This document shows positions 1-9,300 of a stretch of DNA of 62,000 bases, in pieces. The translations under genes were made by a program, and so were the position numbers. The notes below the pieces were generated by a model, which had not been told where the DNA came from, searched no databases, and was given only the letters and a program-made list of their open reading frames with translations. Position 1 is the stretch's first letter, and the number at the start of each line of letters is the position of its first letter. The stretch is from Lingula anatina. Taxonomy: Eukaryota; Brachiopoda; Lingulata; Lingulida; Lingulidae. Location of the stretch: assembly GCF_001039355.2 (NCBI RefSeq), contig NW_019775494.1, positions 7,939-69,938 on the forward strand, in the 5' to 3' direction.

Positions 1-341
1 GTCAGAGGTTACTTGACACGATGGAGATAGGCTACAGTGAAAAGGTTAGTGTCAAGTTAGCTCTGAAGCTCAGGGTGCAATATACAGACATTAGTAAAAC
101 CATTGAAAAACAGATGATGGAATATGGTGAGCTTACTTGACTGGAGAGTCTTCAGTGGGCTCCTCTTTTATCTGAATGTCAACATCTATCTCTATGCTGG
201 AATATTAGTTAACAGAGAAGTTAATACAGACAAGAATGAAGAAAACTGATACAGCCAATGCCAAAGTAAGGCTGCAAGCATAAACAACATTTAACACCTC
301 AAAATATAAATTGGTATCTTGGGTACTGCAGAAAACATTTC

Positions 342-379
<38 letters not shown>

Positions 380-1051
380 GCATAAATAATTATTGACAAT
401 AAAAATTTAATCTGACTCCAAAAAGGAAATGAGAGTGGTATATTTAGATTGTTTAAACCTCACCCAAGTATAAATTGATCATTTAGGAATTTCACTAAAA
501 TACAAAGCAACATGGGGGCTTTTTTTATTGTTGTTTACCTATCGTCCTTCTTGTCCACAAGTGTCTGCAACACCCCATCCAGGCGACTTCTGGCAGTAAC
601 AACCTCTGTGTTGTTGTCTACAAAGACAACGGTTTAAATGCAAAAGAAAATGAGAGAAAATTCAACAAAACTTATCAGTCACATGCAATGTTTGCTGACT
701 CTAATACTCTATATTCGAATGATAGTGGGCGCACTGCATTTTTTATTATATTCTAATATCATTTTCGACCAGATTTTCATTTTTATTGCATGTTGTTTTA
801 GTGGAATTGTTTCTTTGAAATGTTAGGGGTACTGTCTGTAACATTTAAGCAATATATAAAACAAACAAACAAACACAATAGGTCTACGCAAATGTCACAG
901 GCATGCTGCATATGACATGTCGGTTTAGACGTCGTCAAAATGCTCAGAACTTGGATAGAACTGGAGTCGAAACAGGATCAGAACAGCGAACGAATCCCAA
1001 AAAAATAATGCATAATTCCATACCTGATCTCGATCTTGAACTCATTTTCAT
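1..1051 (-). CDS. Unrecognised small protein, 5' exons, possibly partial at window edge
   Basis: Three exons can be spliced in one frame: 1051-1024 (ATG, starts MKMSSRSRS), 617-539 and 196-137. All have consensus acceptors and donors in compatible phases (1, then 2). The joined peptide contains NNTEVVTARSRLDGVLQTLV, a charged helix-like stretch, followed by an acidic segment with IKEEP, which resembles a SUMO-acceptor core. After residue 57 the frame either stops at TAA 135-133 or splices at 136 into a fourth exon starting at 31 that leaves the window (reading NLSPSCQVTSD). I do not recognise the family. The exon calls rest on splice signals and the open frame only. Confidence 0.5.
342..379. 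repeat. (AAT)n microsatellite
   Basis: About 12 uninterrupted AAT units in the intron between the second and third exons of the left-edge gene. Confidence 0.9.
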
Positions 1052-2969
1052 GCACAACTGACAGTTCGCTTAGCACCCTGATGTAAACCCACTACATATG
1101 ATACTATAATATGATAATAATCACTGGTTAGTTTTGTGTATCAACTCAGCCCGCGGCTTCAAAGCGCACGCCATTTGCGGAACTGCCCGGATGTGCCTCG
1201 TTTCAAGTCAAAACAGAAGAGACAGGAAGTTGGCAAGAGTAGACAGCAGATTTAGTGAGTGGAATGTTATTTTTGGTGAGTTTGAGATAATCCTTCCGCA
1301 TTAACGCAGTTACTGATAACCGTGCATCAAATAAAACGTTACAGATGCGTAGGCAATACGTGAAAATGCACCGGATATGTGTGTCATAGACTTCACTGTA
1401 AATCAAATTTTACTCTACATGAACCTCGGAACAATGAAAGATAGATCTATCTACATCATTTTACATGATTGTACTGTAGTGTAATATTACACATACCCGT
1501 TATCCAAGAATTTAAATGGCATTGTTGTCGTAAAGTTGACATATGCGGCATTAAAAAATTATTACATCAATTGAAAAGAGTCAAAGAAGTGTCAGAGAAA
1601 AAATTATATTTATGGATAATTAATTTTACTGTTGTGTTTGAGCATTTTCTTTCCTTATTTGCTTATTTTTTTTTAGTTTAGATAGAATTCTGAGCAGAAT
1701 TTCTGTCTGGTTTGGATTTATTTTGTTGTTTGCCAAAATCTTTGTTCCCCAAATTAAATAAGTTGTATGTATTTGGATTCTATTCATAGTGAATTTTCCC
1801 TCTAAGCATGGTGGTGTAATTTGCTTTGATAAGTGTAACTTTTTTAGTATCATTTTATCTTTTGCACAGAAAAGTAGAATGGCCATTGCTTAAGATTACC
1901 AGTACATCTTGAAATTTACACAATCCATTCTGGATCGGATCCAGATAAAACCCTACATATGTGTGTCTAATTACAAATCAAGACACAAATCAAGTGGCAT
2001 AATTACAAAGAAACACACATGGGCAGAATTTTGTGAGTTGGTTGTTAGTGGATTTGTGTACAGCTTTACATATGTACACAAATCAGACTATTCCATTCCG
2101 ACCATTTGGTCAGGATGAAAGGTTCAATTGTACCTTGATGGATGCAGTTTTTTTTTTTTTTTTTGTAAGTGGGACAAATATATCCAGCAAATTGCAGGCG
2201 TATGGGTATACCCCTTATATGCACAGTTAGGCTTTTGAAGGAAGTTGGTACTCCAGCCAAAACTTTGTTCCATATCAGAAATATTTAAAAAAAATCTTCC
2301 TATGGTGAATACATTTCAAAATTAGTCCAAAGAATAAAATTATTGCATATTACAATCAATTAAAAACAATTTCAAAATTCATAAAACAGGTTTATGACCT
2401 TAAAATCCTGCTTAGACCTTATGCTTAAAAGGATCTGGTTTATGTTTTGGAAGTAGCAACAAGTAAGGCCACACTTTTTTAATTTTATGGATGACATCCT
2501 GCGCGCGCACGGATTTTGGCCCGTTCTCCGAAAAAAAAAAAAAAAAAGCCCCCCCGCCCCCAACGTAGTCGGTTGTCGAAAACGTTGTTATTGAATTTGC
2601 AAGGAAATGAGCTTTCTGCGCATGCGTATTTTAGCCACGTGGAAATGCGGCCACTTTGCTGTCAAATTCATCTCTAGGATTACTTTCAAATTACACAACA
2701 ATAAAAGTCATAAAGAGAACGGGCGCCATCGTTTTGGATTGGTATGCCATTGATATTGGGCATGGAGATATCANTAAAGGCAAATCACAAACTTTTTGTT
2801 CATTGGGCCACCATCATTAAAGATAAATTGTCTGCCTACTTGTATCAAGTAAAGCTAAAATATGTAATATTTGTCACAAACCATGACAGGCTAATGCCCT
2901 GTAGGGAAAGAAAATTTCTCTCTTGGATTGTGGCATATTTAGCTGCTAATAAACAACCTCAGCTGTCAA
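1052..2969. other. Intergenic stretch, possible shared promoter at its left end
   Basis: The first 200 bases next to the left-edge start codon are relatively GC-rich (CCCGCGG, GCGCACG) and hold an ACAGGAAG ETS-like site, so a promoter here is plausible. The rest is AT-rich with no supported exon. At 1630-1655 there is a 26-base near match to the LTR-like start at 5860. At 2774 the assembly has a single ambiguous base (n). Confidence 0.4.
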
Positions 2970-3173
2970 ATGACAGTTAGCAAGAAGACCCCTGATTATA
3001 TTTGGAGGGAACCCTACAGGGGCAGATTCATGATTCAGTGCAACTACTGTAACTTGTGGTATCACGAATTCTGTTTCAATGTCACTTTAATAAACAACAG
3101 AAATATTATAAAACAACAAACACAGATGTGCAAACTGTCAAATCTAATCCTAATTGTACATTGTTATTACAGA
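2970..3173 (+). pseudogene. Degraded PHD-finger fragment upstream of TatD ORF
   Basis: The frame around 2991-3090 reads RFMIQCNYCNLWYHEFC, which is the C-x2-C...W-Y/F-H-x2-C half of a PHD zinc finger. The expected first C-x-C pair is replaced by Y-I-W (TAT ATT TGG), so this finger cannot bind its first zinc normally. PHD fingers of this kind are often carried by mobile-element proteins. The 3' end has a pyrimidine-rich stretch and TTACAG just before the downstream ATG, so splicing into the next ORF is possible but unproven. Confidence 0.45.
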
Positions 3174-3174
3174 T

Positions 3175-5454
3175 ATGGCAAGCAACAATGAGCAAGCACC
3201 AATTGTAAAGGAATTAAATGTAAGATTACAACATGGGTATCCTATTCATGTCCCAGGCACCAAATTTGTGCAGGACTTGGTCCAGGGTTTACCTGGGGAA
3301 GATCAACAATGTTATTTTAGAACCCTGGTGTCAGGGATGGCTGCCATTTATAAAAAGGAGCTTCGTTCACCTGCTAGGTCTGCCCTGGCTTTAGCATGGC
3401 TGCAGCAAGTGGCTTACCAGCTTCAATCTAGGGGCCTTGCGTCCAAAACCTGGATTGACAAAAATGTGTGGCGCCTTACCAAGAACTTTATACCACCTGG
3501 GCAGGTTGTGAAGTCTGCACCCTCTGAGGTGTGTGGCGGATCATCCTGTGTCTTCAGGCCTGGGGCGGGTCCAAACATGACTGTTGTTACCCAGGTGGTC
3601 GATGAGGGTTTTCCAGTGGAGCCAATGCAGGGGGTATCGCACTGGGGCCAGTCAGAACTTGGTGTGAGATCAAAAAATATCGATCCCAACTCCAGCCCTC
3701 ACTGCAGTCAGGGGGGTAGAATTTTAGGAGTCCCGAGGGAAGCTGAGCCTAGTGTTACTCCTCCGGGTTTACCACATACTTCTAAGCCAGGCCCAAGCTT
3801 GCAGCAGAATACCACAATCCCGATTAACCCTTCTCTTTCTTCTTCTTCGGGTTTACACTTTGAAGCAGCTGCTCCAGCAGGAACTCCAGGTTCTGCTCCT
3901 GTATCTAAATCAAATCAGTCCACAGGGAGTGTTAAGCGAAAGGGGAAGAAGAGGGCTCCTTGGTGGAGGCAGGGCAAAAAAACTGGCAAGGTTTCAGCTG
4001 CGGCGAAATCTAAAGTTGATAAACGTGTTGGTCCAATGGAGCTTCCTCCTCCTTCAGCTAGGGATACTGAAAGGTTTCTCCAAATGACATCTCGAGTGGT
4101 TGGACCTGATCCCAAAAGGGCCAGGAAAGATCACCCGAAGATGCTTTGTGTGGTCCCTGGGTGTGGGGTGAGGTTGGAGAGACATATGCTCAGGGAACAT
4201 TCACTGGGTCTGCATGTTCCATCTATCTTTTGTGAGCAAGCCAACCTTGAGCCCAATATCTTGGGCATAATGGTGAAGGCATTGGAGATGATGACCATTT
4301 TCATTTTTGGTTTCAAGCAAGAGCTGGATTCGTTGTACCAGTTTGTTTCGGCCTTGCCTGATATATTAGATTTGCAACATGGCTTGTTTTCACCACTTCA
4401 AATTTCTGCCATGCAAAATTTCTGCAAATTCCTAAATAAGCCAGTCCCAGCACATTTCACCTTATACCCTGCCAACTCTGTCGGGGTACTGCTGGACTGG
4501 AGAGTCCTCACACAGCTGTCTGCTTCTATCACGGAGCAGCAGAGGTTGTTGTGGACCCGAGGGTTCAGCGGGCCAGAAACTGGTCTGGAGGCTGGGGAAC
4601 CAAGAAAGTTAGTATGGCCAGCTTTCGACAGCCACTATCGCTTAGATAGATCTATAGCTGCCTTTGGTCATTCAGACTCAGGCAAGTTGGAAAATCTTAG
4701 AGGTATGGCTCCTGTTTGTTCCGGGAAAGAGGTAGATTTGCTGGGAACGGTGGCTGTGTATTGCGATCCCAAGACATATCCCTCTAAAGGGTATCTCTCT
4801 ACTTTGTCTAAGGTCGAGTATGTAGCCATTGGTTTCCACCCAAAGCTAGCTGGTAAGCTTTCCCAGGGCACACTGACCCAGGCCATTAAGGCTCTCTCAG
4901 AATTAGTCAAGGTACCGTCAGTTACAGCATTTGGCCTGATAGGTTTCGATCATACGGAACCCATGTCAAAATGGCAGGATCAGGTAGAGTTGCTTCACAG
5001 AATTTTGCCATTTCTAGAACCTAGGCACGTCCTAGTGGTACACTGTAGAGGCATGAAGGGGGACTCTGAAGGTGGTGAGTTCGCCATACGTTCCCTTCTA
5101 TTTCATCTAAAACTGTGTGGTGTTCCACAGTCCCAGAAAATCCACTTCCATTGCTTCACAGGCACCAAGTCTCTCTTGGAAATTTGGAGAAAGCAGCAGC
5201 CAAACACTTACTTTGGTTTCACGCGGCTTGCTGCTAATTTTAACCAACATCAACTTGCAGCACTTAGGACGGTTCCTGACTCTAAGCTTCTCTTGGAGTC
5301 GGATGCCCCCTATACTGCTGCCACAAAGGGGGGCCACTCAACTCACTATATCATTTATGAAACAGCAGATATTCTAGCACGGCACAGAGGGGTGAATGTG
5401 GGCCATGTTTTAAAAGTTACAACTGAAAATGGTATTACTGTCTATAGAAGGTAA
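3175..5454 (+). CDS. Mobile-element protein: CCHH-type motif plus TatD-like hydrolase domain
   Basis: One uninterrupted frame of 759 codons. The first true ATG is at 3175; the open frame begins slightly earlier. Residues 1-110 form a helical region, 110-260 are Ser/Pro-rich, and about 265-300 are strongly basic (KRKGKKR), a likely nuclear signal. A C-x4-C-x6-H-x4-H cluster follows (C325, C330, H337, H342). From about 480 to 740 it matches TatD metal-dependent nucleases (TATDN2-like): DSHYRLDR, GLIGFDHTEP, VVHCRG, HFHCFTG, LLLESDAPY. Two ligands differ from the family: the HxH motif is H487-x-R489, and the usual Glu of GEIGLD is Leu588. H623, H657/H659 and D710 remain. The single-exon structure among intron-rich genes, the PHD fragment before it and the LTR-like end behind it suggest a transposon or retroelement ORF. 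It may be catalytically impaired. Confidence 0.7.
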   Translation: MASNNEQAPIVKELNVRLQHGYPIHVPGTKFVQDLVQGLPGEDQQCYFRTLVSGMAAIYKKELRSPARSALALAWLQQVAYQLQSRGLASKTWIDKNVWRLTKNFIPPGQVVKSAPSEVCGGSSCVFRPGAGPNMTVVTQVVDEGFPVEPMQGVSHWGQSELGVRSKNIDPNSSPHCSQGGRILGVPREAEPSVTPPGLPHTSKPGPSLQQNTTIPINPSLSSSSGLHFEAAAPAGTPGSAPVSKSNQSTGSVKRKGKKRAPWWRQGKKTGKVSAAAKSKVDKRVGPMELPPPSARDTERFLQMTSRVVGPDPKRARKDHPKMLCVVPGCGVRLERHMLREHSLGLHVPSIFCEQANLEPNILGIMVKALEMMTIFIFGFKQELDSLYQFVSALPDILDLQHGLFSPLQISAMQNFCKFLNKPVPAHFTLYPANSVGVLLDWRVLTQLSASITEQQRLLWTRGFSGPETGLEAGEPRKLVWPAFDSHYRLDRSIAAFGHSDSGKLENLRGMAPVCSGKEVDLLGTVAVYCDPKTYPSKGYLSTLSKVEYVAIGFHPKLAGKLSQGTLTQAIKALSELVKVPSVTAFGLIGFDHTEPMSKWQDQVELLHRILPFLEPRHVLVVHCRGMKGDSEGGEFAIRSLLFHLKLCGVPQSQKIHFHCFTGTKSLLEIWRKQQPNTYFGFTRLAANFNQHQLAALRTVPDSKLLLESDAPYTAATKGGHSTHYIIYETADILARHRGVNVGHVLKVTTENGITVYRR

Positions 5455-5469
5455 TAATCCGCACAGTAT

Positions 5470-5732
5470 AATAGACTATCACTATGTGATGTAGTTGACA
5501 GTTGTATCATATGACTACAGCCTATTTTGATTTTATTTTTGACTTTCCAGTATTTCATTTATTTGAATAGACTATCACTGAGTGAGTGATGTGACTAACT
5601 GGTGAGTTAACAGTTATCACAGTCTGTTCTGTTGTTTGTTTATTTTTATTTTATTTATTTATTTATTTTTTTTCAGCAGACTATCACTCCAGTGATGTCG
5701 TTAGCGTTAACAATAGCTAACATCAGTCTGCT
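5470..5732 (+). repeat. Three tandem Y-shaped (three-way junction) stem-loop units
   Basis: Units lie at 5470-5526, 5566-5628 and 5675-5732, separated by T-rich linkers. Each has an 8-position outer stem closing two hairpins. Outer stems: AATAGACT/AGCCTATT (one A-C mismatch), AATAGACT/AGTCTGTT (one T-G wobble) and AGCAGACT/AGTCTGCT (perfect). Hairpin A is conserved, an ATCAC/GTGAT stem with a short loop. Hairpin B differs completely in sequence between units yet stays paired: GTAGT/ACTAC, GTGAcTAACTG/CAGTTATCAC and GTTAGC/GCTAAC. The paired changes point to selection on or inheritance of structure. The block begins 15 bases after the TatD ORF stop, so it is the 3' untranslated part of that element. 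The function is unknown. Confidence 0.7.
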
Positions 5733-5845
5733 CAAATCTATTGACTGGAAATCACTATTTCATTTTTTTGAGGATTTATACATGTCTAAACAAGTATTGT
5801 TAAATTAATTTTTGCAAAACTTCCCTATTTTGGCTCTTTTTGAAT

Positions 5846-6119
5846 AAAAGTGGGGGGAATGTTGTGATCGAGCATTTTCTTTCCTTTACCTGGTCAGCTT
5901 TTCATGGGCCAAGATTTTTATACTGAGGTGAGTTACACACAGGTCAGGTGGAGAGGTGACACCCTCACATTATCTACACCTGAGATATCCGTGTCAGGAT
6001 GTCCCTGTAGATCCAGATCTGTATAGATATATAAAGGCAACACACAGTGATCTGTAATCTCACTCAGTAAGTGGAAACAGTGAATTTCTGATTATTTATT
6101 AAATAAGCCACATGCTATA
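5846..6119 (+). mobile_element. Polypurine tract and LTR-like terminal segment
   Basis: A purine run AAAAGTGGGGGGAA (5846-5859) is followed immediately by TGTTGTGATC, the arrangement seen at the start of a 3' LTR in retrotransposons. The segment then runs about 260 bases to around 6116, where a separate TIR element is inserted. No full 5' LTR copy is present upstream; only 26 bases at 1630-1655 match the start. So either the element is truncated or the LTR reading is wrong. No reverse transcriptase, protease or integrase is visible between. Confidence 0.35.
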
Positions 6120-6243
6120 CAGGCTCATAGCCAGGGGAGAATCGAGGGGTTCGAACGAACCGCCTTTTTTGCTGGAAAATGGCTGAAGGTCCATTTTTTC
6201 AGAAAAAGACACCCCCCTTTTGAAGTTACTGGCCTAGGGCCTG
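6120..6243 (+). mobile_element. Short TIR element, family A copy 1
   Basis: Bounded by CAGGCTCATAGCCAG and CTGGCCTAGGGCCTG (imperfect terminal inverted repeats) and flanked by CTATA on both sides, a 5-bp target duplication. The interior shares GGTTCGAA.GAACCGCC and TTTTTCAGAAAAAGA blocks with the copy at 34439-34604. It is non-coding. CAG...CTG ends with 5-bp duplications resemble one branch of the hAT superfamily. Confidence 0.75.
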
Positions 6244-6382
6244 CTATAGCACAAGTTCAGACAGATCCTGGTTTATGTTGTATATATTTTGTTTTCAGTA
6301 TCATACAAACACCAATATGTGAATTCACCCCCTTATTACCATAGAAGCCTACAGGCAGCTATCACCATAGCAATATATCATC

Positions 6383-9300
6383 ATGGCTGATGATGACCAA
6401 CCTGACCATGAAAATCCCAGTGAAACTGATAAACATATCAAACTGGATAGGTAAGTTCTATTTGTAGACATTTTAATGGTAATGTTGTCATTTTACTTAG
6501 TTATATATTTAACATTTTGGGAGAAATAAAAACAAAGAAGTTGAATTATTATTTTTTTTTACACTGAAGGGTAGTACCCTAGAAAGTTGTATCAATTGTG
6601 TTGTAATCTAGTCCTAATTAAGTCTGTGCAAATCATAGGAGTGGTCATGCACAGTAACTTATGTACATGAGCAGAACATTCCTAACTTGAATTTTTTTCA
6701 TTAATCTTTTTAGGTAGATACAGTATTAAGTTGTCCTTGTAGTGCCAGACTCTGGGTTTCATTCATAGAGTACTCAAATTTTCTTTTGTCTTCTCCTTGC
6801 AGAGCAGCCAGTGCACTGTCCAACCATAGAACTCAGCTATACTTTGATGTGGCGGAGACATGCTGGCCTTTGATCTACTGCTCAGAGTACAACATTAGTT
6901 TCTGGGGCATGGAGAAAGTGCATCCATTTGATGCTGGGAAGTGGGGCAGAGTCTATGAGTTTCTTAAAGGTGGAATACCCATATCATATGTGATTGTCTA
7001 AGCTTAAGACTACAGATTAAATGCAATTTTATCTTTAAATTGTCAAGCTAAACTTAAAGATTATTAACTTGGCTATAGAAAGTAAGATTTTAAAAATAAT
7101 TATATGGTTGTACCTAAACTGAAATACCCACAGTTGTTGGATGTTGGTAAACCTGTGAACGATTCTCACTTGGGGCATTCAGCCTGATGATGCTCTTGTG
7201 ACAAGAGCGAAACAAAGCAGTTTCACTAATATTTTGTTCCTAAATAAAAGATTACTATAATGATTACTAAAACATCTAATTTCAGTAAATATAATTGGTC
7301 TTATTGTTCGCTTGTTCCAGAGGCAGGAATGATCAGGGATGACACCACCGTACGGCCACGCGAAGCCTCTGCAGATGATCTGATGATTGTCCACCCCAAG
7401 AGATATCTGGACAGTCTGAAGGTAATGTGAACTCACTGACCATAGTCTAGGGATAGATTTTATCAGCCATTTTTGTAAGGATTGCCCCTGAAAAAATTTC
7501 AATCAGATTATGGAAAGTTGTTTTGGCATGAGGGTATTGCATGACTTTTAAGCCTTCTTTAAATTAAAATTTCACTCCTTTATGCTAAGTAGCTGTTAAT
7601 AAAGCGACAGGAGAAGGTGAACTGATTGACCTTGAAATAAATTGTTTATTTTAATTGTTTAGCCTTTGCCACGATCTCTCTCTCTCTTTGCTTTCTGACA
7701 GCTTGCTACTATTGTGGATGGTATTATCACAGAGGTATATGGAAGGGAAAAATGTTATTTAAATTTTCTTTCTTGGAGAATTTGAATAATATTCTTACCA
7801 TCAGGAGGTTTGTTGTAAAAATTCCAAGTGTCAGCATAATGAAAGATGGGTTGAAGCTGGTTTTCTGTGGGGATAGTGGAGTTTGGTGGTATTCTGTTGA
7901 AATTAAGAATTTACTAACATCTGCTAATGACTGATTTCTGTATATATCTAGGTTAGAGTATTACAATCAGTTAATTGATTTTTAAAGAAAATAAGATTTT
8001 TCATGACAGTTATCAATAAATGAAGGTTGTTGTTTATATCAGTATCTGTCCTGAAAAAATTAAAATAAGTATAGAAAAACTTGTACATATTATCTCTTTT
8101 TGAATACCAGTTTACAGTCATCGCAGTCTTGATTTCTTATATTTTAATCCTCTGCCTTGATATTGTTGCTCATCTCATACTTACCAAGTCATTTATTTAA
8201 CTCATTACTAAAATATTAAAGAAACCTTTTTGGGAAAGGAAATGAAATGCTAATTCAACAACATCCCTCTCTATACTGCTGCACACATGTGTATCAACAG
8301 TCACTGTATGGATCAGTTTACTCTTATTAAATAATGTATTGTTTATGAATGTTTTGTATATAATTTTTTTCTTGAATTAACTTACTTTAGTAATTTCTCC
8401 TCCTATCAGTCAAGCTTTTTTGAGACGAAGTTGCACACATATACAACTGTACCTGTATGAGATGAGATACCATTCAGAGCAGTGAAAATGAAATTCAGGA
8501 AATCAAGTTGCTGACACAGTTTTTCCCAGCATTATTTTGTACTTATTGTGTACCACTGTGACAGTGTACCCCACAATGAAGCATGGCTTTTGATATAGTG
8601 CTTTTATTCAGATTTATTTAGTGCTTGTACATGTATGGTCATGACCAGCAATGTCTTATTGGTAATTTAACCATTCAAGTCCATTTGCAGGATACAGTTT
8701 GAGAACAATCTTAAAATTGCCTAAATTTGTAAATCAAGATTTATTGTGAAAAAAGGGTCCAGGAAATGGTTAGATTGCTTCAGTGAATTGTCGTGACCAT
8801 CCCAGGGAGATCGTGTTATTTCTCTTCTATAACCATTCCATTCACTTAGTGCTGAAAATCTTCCTCGTGTTGAAAAAGCATTTTTCGAAATCGGCACTAT
8901 GCATGGCATTTGTACATATAGTCAAAGTCATACTAGCATGCATATATATGATTTAAATAATACTCAAATTGGCAAAGAAAATTATTTTACTTTTAATAAA
9001 TTATAATAATGTTAGAAAAGGAAAAATGTTAGGAATTATTTTCTTAAACCTGAGTGAATAATTTCTAATATAAGCAAGTAAAGAGAAATTAATATGCATG
9101 CACGAGCCTAGCTCCTGTTCCATGCCCTAGTATTGGAAACTAATACATCTTACCTAACAGATACTTAGACGTATACCAGTGCACAAGGCTTTCTCCAGAG
9201 AGTCCCTGTACCCCAAATCCTAGGGAAACCCTTGTCAGTGCATGATAACTAGCCTAAGGATAAAATTGACTAACAATGTATGCTCAGTTTTAACATGTAG

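Noticed and set aside
1200-1260. Possible non-coding first exon of HDAC11 with the retroelement inside its first intron
   Set aside because: Only a weak donor (GTGAGTGG) is seen, and nothing links it to the exon at 6383. A local start for HDAC11 is equally likely.
1630-5885. Complete LTR retrotransposon bounded by 1630 and 5860
   Set aside because: Only 26 bases match between the two ends, the following sequences are unrelated, and no gag, protease, reverse transcriptase or integrase is present.
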